From assembly GCA_035626815.1 (NCBI GenBank), contig DASPMY010000036.1, positions 37,499 to 101,498 of the forward strand: DNA of 64,000 nucleotides. The letters are read 5' to 3'. Both the position numbers and the translations under genes were made by a program. The notes beneath the pieces were generated by a model. It made no database searches. It was not told the DNA's origin and saw only the letters and a list, made by a program, of their open reading frames with translations. Positions 52,323 to 61,599 of this stretch are shown one piece after another; the first letter of the stretch is position 1, and each line of letters opens with the position of its first letter. This DNA comes from Croceibacterium_A sp035626815. GTDB taxonomy: Bacteria; Pseudomonadota; Alphaproteobacteria; Sphingomonadales; Sphingomonadaceae.

Positions 52323-52383
52323 CCGAATTGTCACGGCCGCCGATCGAGGCTAACGTCGATCGGGTCGCGATGGAGGAACGGGC

Positions 52384-53034
52384 ATGACCGAAGCCGAGAC
52401 CGCCGCCACGCCGTGGCTCATCAAGGGCCGCGAGTACATGCACTGCAACTGCGCCTACGGCTGTCCGTGCCAGTTCAACGCCCTGCCGACCCACGGTCAC
52501 TGCCAGGCCATCGGGGCGATCGATATCGAGCACGGGCGCCACGGCGACACCGACCTCTCGGGAATGCGGATTGCGATGATCGTCCGGTGGCCGGGCCCGA
52601 TCCACGAGGGCAACGGCGAGGTCGTGCCGATTGTCGACGAGCGCGCCGACGAGCGCCAGCGCGAGGCACTGCTGCGCATTCTCGGCGGGCTCGACACGGT
52701 GCCCGGGGCGACGTTCTTCCAGGTCTTCTCGACGACCTTCAGCCAGGTCCACGAACCGGTGTTCGCCGAGATCGACCTCGCGGTCGACATCGACGGCCGC
52801 CGCGCGCGGATCGACGTGCCCGGCTATATCGAAGGTCGCGGCGAGCCGATCGTTAACCCGATCAGCGGCGCGGAGCACCATGCGCGGATCAATTTGCCGC
52901 ACGGCTTCGAATACGACACCTGCGAGCTTGGGCGCGGCTGGGCGACGACGACCGGCCCGATCGAGCTCGGCCTGCGCGATTCGCACGCCCACTTCGCCGA
53001 GCTGCACATCACCGGGACCGGTGTCGTCCACTAA
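52384..53034 (+). CDS. DUF1326-family protein with Cys-rich N-terminus
   Basis: A 216-residue protein preceded by GGAGGAACGGGC. The N-terminus carries the family hallmark KGREYMHCNCAYGCPCQFNA, with four closely spaced Cys that could bind a metal or form a redox disulfide. The rest is beta-rich, with IDLAVDIDGRRARIDVPGY and an HHARINLPHGFEYDTCELG segment holding further His/Cys. There is no signal peptide. It overlaps the DUF2182 membrane protein by 14 bases. These two families recur as neighbours in many genomes; a joint metal-related role is inferred from that pairing. Confidence 0.88.
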   Translation: MTEAETAATPWLIKGREYMHCNCAYGCPCQFNALPTHGHCQAIGAIDIEHGRHGDTDLSGMRIAMIVRWPGPIHEGNGEVVPIVDERADERQREALLRILGGLDTVPGATFFQVFSTTFSQVHEPVFAEIDLAVDIDGRRARIDVPGYIEGRGEPIVNPISGAEHHARINLPHGFEYDTCELGRGWATTTGPIELGLRDSHAHFAELHITGTGVVH

Positions 53035-53812
53035 CGGCCGCGAGCCGCTCCCGCTCGAACGGCTGCTGTCGCGGCCTGTGCTGGTCGCGTCAGCGGCCAT
53101 CGTCGGCGCCGCGGCGCTGGCGTGGGCGTGGCTCGTCACGTGGCAGATGCCGGCCGGCGAGCCGATGGTCGGCATGCCCGGGATGGTCGTGTCGCCCGAT
53201 CCGTGGAGCGCGGCGTACCTGCTGGCGACGTTCGCGATGTGGGCGCTGATGATGGTGGCGATGATGCTGCCCTCGGCGGCGCCGATGATCCTGCTCCACG
53301 CGCGCATCGACCGCGGCACCCCGGCGCAGCGGGCGCGCGACAGCGGGCTGTTCGTGCTCGCCTACCTGGCGGTGTGGACCGCGTTCTCGGCGCTGGCGGC
53401 GGCCGCCCAGGCGGCGCTGGTCGATGCCGGCGCGGCGGCTTCGGCGAGCCTCGCGCTCGGCGATCGCGCGCTCGCCGCCGGGCTGCTGCTCGCCGCCGCG
53501 CTGTGGCAATTGAGCCCGGGCAAGGCGGCGTGCTTGGCGCAGTGCCAGTCGCCGCTGCGGTTCGTCATGCGCTACTGGCGCCCGGGCCCGGCCGGCGCGG
53601 TCCGGCTCGGGCTGGTTCACGGGCTGTTCTGCCTCGGCTGCTGCTGGAGCCTGATGCTGCTGCTGTTCGTCGGCGGGGTGATGAACCTCGCGTGGGTCGC
53701 GTTGTTGGCGGCGGCGGTGTTCGCCGAGAAGCTGGCCCCACCGCAGTGGCGGCTCAGCCGCTGGCTGGCGGCCGCGCTCGCCGCGGGGGCGGCCGCCGTG
53801 CTGCTCGCCTGA
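53021..53812 (+). CDS. DUF2182 predicted metal-binding integral membrane protein
   Basis: About 263 residues from GTG 53021, inside the end of the DUF1326 gene. Several hydrophobic helices are seen, including ATFAMWALMMVAMMLPSAAP with its family-typical Met-rich run and GLVHGLFCLGCCWSLMLLLF. Conserved Met, His and Cys residues within the helices explain the family label as a metal-binding membrane protein. With DUF1326 it probably forms a two-gene unit. Transport or sensing of a soft metal such as copper is one possibility, unproven. Confidence 0.87.
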   Translation: MSSTNGREPLPLERLLSRPVLVASAAIVGAAALAWAWLVTWQMPAGEPMVGMPGMVVSPDPWSAAYLLATFAMWALMMVAMMLPSAAPMILLHARIDRGTPAQRARDSGLFVLAYLAVWTAFSALAAAAQAALVDAGAAASASLALGDRALAAGLLLAAALWQLSPGKAACLAQCQSPLRFVMRYWRPGPAGAVRLGLVHGLFCLGCCWSLMLLLFVGGVMNLAWVALLAAAVFAEKLAPPQWRLSRWLAAALAAGAAAVLLA

Positions 53813-53861
53813 CCGCGCGCCGGCTGCTACAAGGCGGCGACACAACAAGGGGGATGCCGCG

Positions 53862-54620
53862 ATGCGCGTGATGCTGTCACTGGGCCTGGCGCTCGCGCTC
53901 GGCGCTTGCGCCAACGGCGCCGAGCTCGCCTCGACCGCCGATTCGCCCGACTTCGAGGCGGCGCTCGCCGACCCGCAGCGCCCGGCGGCCGACGTCGAGC
54001 GCGACCGCGCGCGGATGCCGGCCGAGCTGCTCGCCTTCGCCGAGGTCGCCACCGGCGAGACGGTCGGCGACTACATCATGGGCGGCGGCTACTGGACGCG
54101 GATTCTCGCCAACGTGGTCGGTCCGCAAGGCAAGGTCTATGCCTTCCAGCCCGACGAGTTCATCGCCTTCCGCCCGGCGTATGGCGAGGAGCAGAACGCC
54201 GCCGTCTCGGGACGGGCCAACGTCGTCGCGCTGCGCGGGCCGGTGGCGGCGCCGCCGTTCCCGGAGAAGCTCGACACCATCGTCACCGTGCAGAACCTGC
54301 ACGACCTCTACATCGGGGCGATGCCGCAAGGCACCGGCGCGAAGGCGATCGCCGCGCTCTACGCCGCGCTCAAGCCGGGCGGGACGCTGCTGGTCGTCGA
54401 CCACAGCGCGGCCGACGGCAGCGGCACCTCGGCGGCCAACGCGCTGCACCGGATCGACCGCCAGGCGGCGATCGACGCGCTGACCCGCGCCGGCTTCGTG
54501 CTCGAGGCGCAAAGCGACCTCTACCGCCAGCCCGGCGACCCGCGCACCGCCAACGTGTTCGCGCCGGAAATCCGCGGCAAGACCGACCAGTTCGTGCTCC
54601 GCTTCCGCAAGCCCGGCTGA
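53862..54620 (+). CDS. Predicted exported (lipoprotein) class I methyltransferase-like protein
   Basis: 252 residues. It begins with a lipoprotein signal (MRVMLSLGLALALGAC, Cys16). The body resembles COG4798-type predicted methyltransferases: ATGETVGDYIMGGGYWTRIL in place of motif I, VVGPQGKVYAFQPDEFIAF, and LYAALKPGGTLLVVDHSAAD. If exported it would lack cytoplasmic SAM, so either the signal is misread or the fold now does something else. The preceding gene is 50 bp away; no operon partner is evident. Confidence 0.8.
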   Translation: MRVMLSLGLALALGACANGAELASTADSPDFEAALADPQRPAADVERDRARMPAELLAFAEVATGETVGDYIMGGGYWTRILANVVGPQGKVYAFQPDEFIAFRPAYGEEQNAAVSGRANVVALRGPVAAPPFPEKLDTIVTVQNLHDLYIGAMPQGTGAKAIAALYAALKPGGTLLVVDHSAADGSGTSAANALHRIDRQAAIDALTRAGFVLEAQSDLYRQPGDPRTANVFAPEIRGKTDQFVLRFRKPG

Positions 54621-54743
54621 GCGCGGGTTCCCGCCGAAACCCTCGGCTGGCCCCGCCGAGGAATCCGTTCGTCGCGACCGGGTTGCCGGTCGTCCTCGGG
54701 TGGTTAAGATTTTGACAAGATTGGACGGGGTACGCTGCCAGAC

Positions 54744-55784
54744 ATGAGATTCGGGATCATTGGACGGGTCGCGGCCGGCTTCGCGCTGGCCCTGGCGACG
54801 ACTACCGCGCCGGCGCAAGCGCGCGGGGAGAACCTCGAGGCCGCGTTCGACACCACGCTCGGCACCCAGGTGCGCGCGCCGCAGGATTTCTCGGCCCGCT
54901 ACGACAGCCCGCTGGCGCGGCAGATCGCCCAGCTGGCCGAAGGCTCGCAGGGCCGCATCGGCGTCGCGGCGATCGACCTCGTCACCGGCGAGGAAGTCGC
55001 GGTCCTCGGCGACCAGCGGTTCCCGATGGCCAGCACCAGCAAGATCGCCATCGCCGCGGCCTACATGGAAGGCGTCGACCAGGGCCGCTGGTCGCTGACC
55101 AGCGAGTTCCCGCTGATGGTCCCGGTGCCCTCGAAGCGCTTCTCGAGCGCGGTCGCGCCGGTGCGCCCCGGGCAGTACTACAGCGCGCGGGCGCTGATCG
55201 ACATGATGATCACCCGCAGCAACAACCAGGCGACCGACGCCCTGCTCGCCGCGGTCGGCGGGCCGGCCGTGGTCAACGACTGGGCGCGCCGCGCCGGCAT
55301 CCACGACTTCACCCTGACGCGCGACATCGCCACGCTGGTGCGCGACGACGGCGAGATCAACCCGGCGACGAGCATCGACATCCGCGACAGCGCGACCCCG
55401 CGGGCGATGGTGCAGCTGCTCAGCGGTCTCTACCAGGGCAAGTGGCTGACCGCCTCGAGCCGCGCGGTGATCATCGACGCGATGGAACGCTGCCGCACCG
55501 GCACCCGGCGCATCCGCGGGATGATGCCCGACGACGTGACGGTGGCGCACAAGACCGGCACGCTCAACAACACCTCGAGCGACATCGGCGTGATCACCGG
55601 GCCCGACGGCCATGCGATCGCGGTGGCGATCTACGTCACCGGCCAGGGCTCGCACGCCGGGCGCGACGCGCGCATCGCCACCATCGCCCGGGCGGTCTAC
55701 GACGGCTACCAGAACTCGGCGCGGCAGTACGCCAACGCGCGCTACAACGCGGGCGGCGCGGGCGCCGCGGTCGCCGCCAACTGA
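54744..55784 (+). CDS. Class A beta-lactamase-like serine hydrolase, exported
   Basis: 346 residues with a signal peptide (cleavage near AQA, residue 25). The penicillin-recognising elements are all visible: S97-T-S-K100 (STSK), SNN at 159-161, KTG at 270-272 (AHKTGTLNN). GEIN (Glu204) lies ahead of IRDSATPRAMV, the position of the deacylating Glu of class A enzymes (ExxLN..RDTTTP). It could be a true beta-lactamase or a DD-peptidase/esterase relative. It has an extra N-terminal 60 residues before the usual fold. A terminator follows at once. Confidence 0.82.
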   Translation: MRFGIIGRVAAGFALALATTTAPAQARGENLEAAFDTTLGTQVRAPQDFSARYDSPLARQIAQLAEGSQGRIGVAAIDLVTGEEVAVLGDQRFPMASTSKIAIAAAYMEGVDQGRWSLTSEFPLMVPVPSKRFSSAVAPVRPGQYYSARALIDMMITRSNNQATDALLAAVGGPAVVNDWARRAGIHDFTLTRDIATLVRDDGEINPATSIDIRDSATPRAMVQLLSGLYQGKWLTASSRAVIIDAMERCRTGTRRIRGMMPDDVTVAHKTGTLNNTSSDIGVITGPDGHAIAVAIYVTGQGSHAGRDARIATIARAVYDGYQNSARQYANARYNAGGAGAAVAAN

Positions 55785-55815
55785 AAAGGGCGCGGCCTTG
55801 CGGCCACGCCCTTTC
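55785..55815. terminator. Bidirectional terminator between convergent genes
   Basis: AAAAGGGCGCGGCC, loop TTGC, GGCCACGCCCTTT: a stem with one mismatch. A/T tracts on both sides can serve the hydrolase gene and the leftward lipoprotein gene. Confidence 0.75.
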
Positions 55816-55838
55816 CTTCGAGACGTCGGACGAACGGC

Positions 55839-56111
55839 TTAGTCGGCGGCCGCCTCGGCCTCGGTCTCGTCCTGCGCGTCGGCTTCGGCTTCGGTCGCCG
55901 CGTCGTCCGTGCCTTCGGCCACGTCGCTGACCGCATCGCCGGCTTCGGCGGCGGCGTCGCCCATGGCGTCGCCGGCGGCTTCGGTGTTGGCTTCGGCGTC
56001 GGCCATCGCCGAATCGGTGGCTTCACCGGCAGCGTCTTCGGTCTGCTCCGAGCAGGCGGCGAGCGACAGGGCGGCGCCGGCAATGGCGGCGGCGAGAACG
56101 ATCTTGCGCAT
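55839..56111 (-). CDS. Acidic alanine-rich small lipoprotein
   Basis: 90 residues beginning MRKIVLAAAIAGAALSLAAC: a textbook lipobox (SLAAC) with Cys20. The mature 70 residues are almost only Ala, Asp, Glu, Thr and Met in a loose heptad pattern (DAMGDAAAEAGDAVSDVAEG), giving a strongly negative, helical or disordered tail. AAGGA precedes the start. It resembles entericidin/circumsporozoite-like lipoproteins in composition but has no assigned function. Confidence 0.75.
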   Translation of the reverse strand: MRKIVLAAAIAGAALSLAACSEQTEDAAGEATDSAMADAEANTEAAGDAMGDAAAEAGDAVSDVAEGTDDAATEAEADAQDETEAEAAAD

Positions 56112-56270
56112 AATGGTCAATCCTTCAGCAGCGCCCCTTGCGGAGCAGGCGTGAAACCGCCGAGGCGAATTTCGCCGTCCTGAATAATGGCAACTTTGTG
56201 GCAAGGCAAGCCCGCGCCCGGCCGCCTCGGCCCCGTTGCCCGAAATGAGCGCAGGCCCTAACACCGCGCC

Positions 56271-59126
56271 ATGCCCGACAAGCAGCATCTCTACCTGGTC
56301 GACGGCTCGGCCTACATCTTCCGCGCCTATCACCGGCTGCCGCCGCTGACCAATCCGCACGGCGTGCCGGTGGGGGCGGTGTACGGCTACACGACGATGC
56401 TGTGGAAGCTGGCCGACGACCTCGACAAGGCCGACGGGCCGACCCACCTGGCGGTGATCCTCGACAAGGGCGCAACGAGCTTCCGCAACGCGCTCTACGA
56501 CCAGTACAAGGCCAATCGCCCGCCGCCGCCCGAGGACCTGGTCCCCCAGTTTCCGCTGATCCGCGACGCCACCCGCGCGTTCAGCCTCGCCTGCATCGAG
56601 GAGGACGACCTCGAGGCCGACGACCTGATCGCGTCCTATGCCCGCGAGGCCACGCGGCGCGGGTGGGACGTGACCATCGTCAGCTCCGACAAGGACCTGA
56701 TGCAGCTGGTCGGCAAATGCGCCGAAGCCCACGACGGGGTCGAGGGCGGCTGCATCGACATGCTCGACACGATGAAGAACCAGCGCATCGACATCCCCGA
56801 GGTCATCGACAAGTTCGGCGTCCCGCCCGAGCTGGTCGGCGACGTGCTGGCGCTGATGGGCGACAGCGTCGACAACGTGCCGGGCATCTACGGCATCGGC
56901 CCCAAGACCGCGAGCAAGCTGATCCAGGACCATGGCAGCCTGCAAGGCGCGCTCGACGCGGCGCCCGCGATGAAGCCCGGCAAGCTGCGCGAGCGGCTGA
57001 TCGAGGGCCGCGCGATGGCCGAATTGAGCCGCGTGCTGGTCCAGCTCAAGGAAGACTGCCCGCTGCCGATGGCGCTCGAGGACTTCGCGCTCAAGCCGAC
57101 GCCGCCCGAGCCGCTCGCCGCGTTCCTCGAGACGCACGGCTTCACCAGCCTGCTCAAGCGGCTCGGCGACGGCAAGGGCAGCCCCGACCGGCCGACCCAG
57201 CTCAATCCGGCCACGCCCGAGCGCGCCGGGGCCGGTGCCGCGCCGGAGGGCAACCGGCAGGACTTGCCCGAGTGGCCGGCGGTCGACCGCTCGGCGTACG
57301 AGACGGTGCAGTCGATGGAGCGGCTCGAGCACTGGATCGCCCGCGCTTTCGCCGCGCGGCTGGTGGCGATCGACACCGAGACCAGCGACCTCGACGCGAT
57401 GCGCGCCGAGCTGACCGGGATCTCGCTGGCGCTGGGGCCCAACGACGCCTGCTACGTGCCCCTCGGCCACGGCGGCAGCGACATGTTCGCCGAACGCCCG
57501 GTGCAGGTCGACAAGGCCGCCGCGCTCTCCGCGCTCAAGCCGCTGCTCGAGAGCGATGCGGTGCTCAAGGTCGGGCAGAACGTGAAGTACGACATCAACG
57601 TGTTCGCCCGCCACGGCATCGCGGTCGCGACGGTCGACGATACGATGGTGATCAGCTTCGACCTCGACGCCGGGCGCAGCGAGGATGGCATCGGCGGCGG
57701 CCACGGGATGGACGAGCTGAGCCAGCGCCACCTCGGCCACACCACGCTGACCTTCAAGGACATCTGCGGCTCGGGCAAGAAGTCGATCCCGTTCGGCGAG
57801 GTCCCGCTCGACCGCGCCACCGAGTACGCCGCCGAGGACGCCGACGTCACCTGGCGGCTGCACAAGGTGCTCAAGCCGCGCCTCGCGCTCGAAGGCGGCA
57901 CGCGGGTCTACGAGCGGGTCGACCGGCCGCTGATCCCGGTGGTCGCGGCGATGGAGCGCCACGGGATCAAGGTCGACCGCCACGCGCTCGCCGGCCTGTC
58001 CGACGAGTTCGCCAAGGAGATCGCCCGCATCGAGGGCGAGATCTACGACTGCTGCGGGCAGCAGTTCACCATCGGCAGCCCGCAGCAGCTCGGCGACGTG
58101 CTGTTCAACAAGATGGGCTACAAGGGCGGCCGCAAGGGCAAGAGCGGGCAGTACTCGACCGACCAGGCGATCCTCGAGGCGCTCGCCGCCCAGGGCGCGC
58201 CGGTGGCGCGGATGGTGCTCGACTGGCGCCAGCACTCGAAGCTCCGCAGCACCTACACCGAGGCGCTGCAGGCGGCGATCAATCCGGCGACCGGCCGCGT
58301 GCATACCTGCTACTCGCTGGTCGGGGCGCAGACCGGGCGGCTCTCCTCGACCGACCCCAACCTGCAGAACATCCCGATCCGCACCGCCATCGGCCGGCGC
58401 ATCCGCGAGGCGTTCGTCGCCGAGCCGGGCAACGTGCTGCTCGCCGCTGACTACTCGCAGATCGAGCTGCGCCTCGCCGCGCACATGGCCGACGTGCCGC
58501 CGCTGAAGGAGGCGTTCGCCGCCGGCGAGGACATCCACGCGCGCACCGCGCTGGAGATGTTCGGCACCCTCGACCGCGACACCCGCGCGCGGGCCAAGAC
58601 GGTCAACTTCGCCATCCTCTACGGCATCTCGCGCTGGGGCCTGGCGACGCGGCTCGGGACCGACGCCGACGAGGCGCAATCGGTGATCGACCGCTACTTC
58701 GAGCGCTTCCCCGGCATCCAGCGCTACATCGTCCACACGCTCGAGAGCGTGCGCGAGCGCGGCTATTCGGAGACGCTGTTCGGCCGCAAGACCTGGTTCC
58801 CGCGGATCAACGCCCGGATCCCGCACGAGCGCCAGGGCGCCGAGCGCGCGGCGATCAACGCGCCGATCCAGGGCACCAGCGCCGACATCATCAAGCGGGC
58901 GATGGCGCGGATGCCGGCGGCGCTGGCCGACGCCGGCCTCGGCCACGTCAGGATGCTGCTGCAGGTCCACGACGAGCTGGTGTTCGAGCTGCCCGAAGGC
59001 GACGTCGCCGCGGCGAGCCCGGTGATCGAGCGGGTCATGGCCGAAGCCGCGCTGCCCGCGGTCACGCTCGACGTGCCGCTGGGGATCGAGATCGGCCACG
59101 GGCCGACCTGGGACGCGGCGCATTAG
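56271..59126 (+). CDS. polA: DNA polymerase I
   Basis: 951 residues with all three activities. The N-terminal 5'-3' nuclease includes YLVDGSAYIFRAYH, DDLEADDLIASYA and GDSVDNVPGIYGIGPKTA. The 3'-5' exonuclease keeps its metal-binding residues (VAIDTETSDLD; GQNVKYDINVF). The polymerase has motif A ADYSQIELRLAAHMA, motif B RAKTVNFAILYGIS and motif C LQVHDELVFELP. Proofreading should therefore be active, unlike in some Gram-positive homologues. It is convergent with the CDC48 gene. Confidence 0.98.
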   Translation: MPDKQHLYLVDGSAYIFRAYHRLPPLTNPHGVPVGAVYGYTTMLWKLADDLDKADGPTHLAVILDKGATSFRNALYDQYKANRPPPPEDLVPQFPLIRDATRAFSLACIEEDDLEADDLIASYAREATRRGWDVTIVSSDKDLMQLVGKCAEAHDGVEGGCIDMLDTMKNQRIDIPEVIDKFGVPPELVGDVLALMGDSVDNVPGIYGIGPKTASKLIQDHGSLQGALDAAPAMKPGKLRERLIEGRAMAELSRVLVQLKEDCPLPMALEDFALKPTPPEPLAAFLETHGFTSLLKRLGDGKGSPDRPTQLNPATPERAGAGAAPEGNRQDLPEWPAVDRSAYETVQSMERLEHWIARAFAARLVAIDTETSDLDAMRAELTGISLALGPNDACYVPLGHGGSDMFAERPVQVDKAAALSALKPLLESDAVLKVGQNVKYDINVFARHGIAVATVDDTMVISFDLDAGRSEDGIGGGHGMDELSQRHLGHTTLTFKDICGSGKKSIPFGEVPLDRATEYAAEDADVTWRLHKVLKPRLALEGGTRVYERVDRPLIPVVAAMERHGIKVDRHALAGLSDEFAKEIARIEGEIYDCCGQQFTIGSPQQLGDVLFNKMGYKGGRKGKSGQYSTDQAILEALAAQGAPVARMVLDWRQHSKLRSTYTEALQAAINPATGRVHTCYSLVGAQTGRLSSTDPNLQNIPIRTAIGRRIREAFVAEPGNVLLAADYSQIELRLAAHMADVPPLKEAFAAGEDIHARTALEMFGTLDRDTRARAKTVNFAILYGISRWGLATRLGTDADEAQSVIDRYFERFPGIQRYIVHTLESVRERGYSETLFGRKTWFPRINARIPHERQGAERAAINAPIQGTSADIIKRAMARMPAALADAGLGHVRMLLQVHDELVFELPEGDVAAASPVIERVMAEAALPAVTLDVPLGIEIGHGPTWDAAH

Positions 59127-59132
59127 GCCCGA

Positions 59133-59157
59133 AATCCTCCTCCGCAGGGGGAGGATT
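59133..59157. repeat. Short palindrome between convergent polA and cdc48-like genes
   Basis: AATCCTCC, eight bases, GGAGGATT. It resembles a shortened form of the CCTCCCC..GGGGAGG family seen in putA. It could also end both transcripts, though T tracts are poor. Confidence 0.55.
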
Positions 59158-61477
59158 AGGAATCCGGCGCGTGCTTCCGCTCGCGGGTCGACTCCAGCAT
59201 GCCTTCGTGGATGAAGCCGATCGGGCGCACGGCCATGGCGCGCTTCTTCAGCTCGCCGCGCATCCGCAGGTATTCCTCCTCCATCTGCTCGGTCACCGTC
59301 GCCCGGCTGTCGTCGAGCGCTTCGGCGAAGTCCTGCGCGGTGACCTTCTTGGCGTCCTCGCCGCGCTTGCGGATGGCGATCAGTCCGGCGCGGCGGACGA
59401 CGTCCTCGAGGTCGGCGCCGGTGTAGCGCTCGGTCCGCGACGCGATCGCGGCGAGGTCGACGTCCTTGGCCAGCGGCATGTCGCGGGTGTGGATGCCGAG
59501 GATGTGCCGGCGGCCTTCCTCGGTCGGCGCGCCGACGTAGACCAGCTCGTCGAACCGGCCGGGGCGCAGCAGCGCCGGGTCGACCAGCCACGGCCGGTTG
59601 GTGGCGCCGATGACGACGATCGAGTTCATCTCCTCCATCCCGTCCATCTCGGCGAGGATGGTGTTGACCACGCGGGCGGTGACTTGCGGCTCGTTGGCCT
59701 CGCTGCCGCGCGCCGGGACCAGGCTGTCGATCTCGTCGATGAACAGCACGCACGGCGCCACCTGGCGCGCGCGGGCGAACAGGCGGCTGATCTGCTGCTC
59801 GCTCTCGCCGTACCACTTGGACAGCAGGTCCGAGCTCTTCATCGAGATGAAGTTGGCCTCGGCCTCCTTGGCGACCGCCTTGGCCAGCAGCGTCTTGCCG
59901 GTCCCCGGCGGGCCGTAGAGCAGGAACCCCTTGGCCGGGCGGATGCCGAGCCGCTCGAACGCGGCCGGGTTCTTGAGCGGCAGCTCGACCCCTTCGCGCA
60001 GCCGCTCGGCGGCGTAGTCGAGCCCGCCGATGTCGGCCCAGCCGATCGTCGGCGCCTGGACCATGACCTCGCGCATCGCGCTCGGCTGGACGCGCTTGAG
60101 CGCGGCGCGGAAGTCGTCCTTCTCGACCTGCAGGTTGTCGAGCACCTCTGGCGGGATCGTGCGCGCGTCGAGGTCGAGCTTGGGCATGATTCGCCGCACC
60201 GCCTCGATCGCCGCCTCGCGGGCGAGCGCGGCGAGGTCGGCGCCGACGAACCCGTGGGTCGAGCGCGCCAGCTCCTTGAGGTCGACGCCTTCGCCGAGCG
60301 GCATGCCGCGGGTGTGGATGCCGAGGATCTCGCGCCGGCCGCTCTCGTCGGGCACGCCGATGACGATCTCGCGGTCGAAGCGGCCCGGACGGCGCAGCGC
60401 CTCGTCGATCGCGTCGGGCCGGTTGGTCGCGGCGATGACGACGAGGTTGGAGCGCGCCTGGAGCCCGTCCATCAGCGTCAGCAGCTGCGCCACGAGGCGC
60501 TTCTCGGCCTCGCCGGTGACGTTCTGCCGCTTGGGCGCGATCGAATCGATCTCGTCGATGAACACGATCGCCGGGGCCGAACGCTGGGCCTCCTCGAACA
60601 CCTCGCGCAGCCGCTTCTCGCTCTCGCCGTAGGCCGAGCCCATGATCTCGGGGCCGTTGATGGTGAAGAAGGTCGCGTCGCTCTCGTTGGCGACCGCCTG
60701 CGCCAGCCGCGTCTTGCCGGTGCCCGGCGGGCCGTGGAGCAGCACGCCCTTGGGCGGATCGACCCCGAGCCGGGTGAACAGCTCGGGATAGCGCAGCGGC
60801 AGCTCGACCATCTCGCGCAATTGCTTGATGGTGTCGTCCATTCCGCCGACGTCGTCGTAGTTGATGATCCCGCGCCCGTCGCGCGGCTCCTCGAACTCGG
60901 CGCGCAGCTCGACCTCGGTGTTCTCGTCGATGTGGACGATGCCCTTGGCCGGGACGGTGGCGACGACCTGCAGGCGGATCTCGGTCAGCGCGTAGGCCGG
61001 CTGGGCGAACATCCGCCGCACTTCGGGCGGCATGTTCTGCACCGGCTGCTGCCCGGTGGTGGCGACGAGGTCGCCGGCGGTCAGCGGCCGGCGGGCGAAC
61101 ACCCGCTTGAGCGCCTCGCCCTGGCCGTGCAGCCGCATCTCGCGCTGCGCCGGGGCGAACACCACCCGGCCAGCGGGGCGCGATTCGGCGCGGCGGATGG
61201 TGACGTGCTCGCCCGAGGCGGTGTCGGCGTTGGCCCGCAGCAGGCCATCGAGGCGGACGACCTCGAGCGCCTCGTCCTCCTCGTAGGCCGGGTAGGCGGT
61301 GGCCGCGGTCGTCCGCTTGCCTTCGAGCTGGACCGGATCGCCCTCGGTGATGCCGAGCGCCTGGAACGCCGAGCGCGGCAGGCGGGCGACGCCGCGGCCC
61401 GATTCTTCCTGGCGCAGGGCCGCCACCGGGAGCCGGACGGTGCCCTTCTCGATCGTCGCCGCGTCCGCGTCTGCCAT
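59156..61477 (-). CDS. CDC48/VAT-type AAA+ ATPase with two ATPase domains
   Basis: About 773 residues from ATG 61477. An N-terminal double-psi-barrel-type domain (LPVAALRQEESGRGVARLPR, VQLEGKRTTAATAYPAYEED) is followed by two AAA modules. D1 has HGPPGTGKTRLAQAVAN (near 249) and FIDEIDSIAPKR. D2 has YGPPGTGKTLLAKAVAK and FIDEIDSLVPARG, each with GRFD arginine-finger regions. This is the p97/VAT architecture, which unfolds proteins for degradation or complex disassembly. It is common in archaea and eukaryotes and sporadic in bacteria. No proteasome genes are nearby, so a stand-alone unfoldase or a Clp/Lon helper is likely. Confidence 0.94.
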   Translation of the reverse strand: MADADAATIEKGTVRLPVAALRQEESGRGVARLPRSAFQALGITEGDPVQLEGKRTTAATAYPAYEEDEALEVVRLDGLLRANADTASGEHVTIRRAESRPAGRVVFAPAQREMRLHGQGEALKRVFARRPLTAGDLVATTGQQPVQNMPPEVRRMFAQPAYALTEIRLQVVATVPAKGIVHIDENTEVELRAEFEEPRDGRGIINYDDVGGMDDTIKQLREMVELPLRYPELFTRLGVDPPKGVLLHGPPGTGKTRLAQAVANESDATFFTINGPEIMGSAYGESEKRLREVFEEAQRSAPAIVFIDEIDSIAPKRQNVTGEAEKRLVAQLLTLMDGLQARSNLVVIAATNRPDAIDEALRRPGRFDREIVIGVPDESGRREILGIHTRGMPLGEGVDLKELARSTHGFVGADLAALAREAAIEAVRRIMPKLDLDARTIPPEVLDNLQVEKDDFRAALKRVQPSAMREVMVQAPTIGWADIGGLDYAAERLREGVELPLKNPAAFERLGIRPAKGFLLYGPPGTGKTLLAKAVAKEAEANFISMKSSDLLSKWYGESEQQISRLFARARQVAPCVLFIDEIDSLVPARGSEANEPQVTARVVNTILAEMDGMEEMNSIVVIGATNRPWLVDPALLRPGRFDELVYVGAPTEEGRRHILGIHTRDMPLAKDVDLAAIASRTERYTGADLEDVVRRAGLIAIRKRGEDAKKVTAQDFAEALDDSRATVTEQMEEEYLRMRGELKKRAMAVRPIGFIHEGMLESTRERKHAPDS

Positions 61478-61599
61478 CCGCCCTCTCGCTCTCGTCCGTT
61501 GCTGGGGGACAGCTAGGAACGCCGGCCCGCGAATGCAAACCGGCGGCGCGGCCGAAGGTGCCGGGAATCGTCCGCCGAGCCGCCGGAGCGGGCGGCGAG

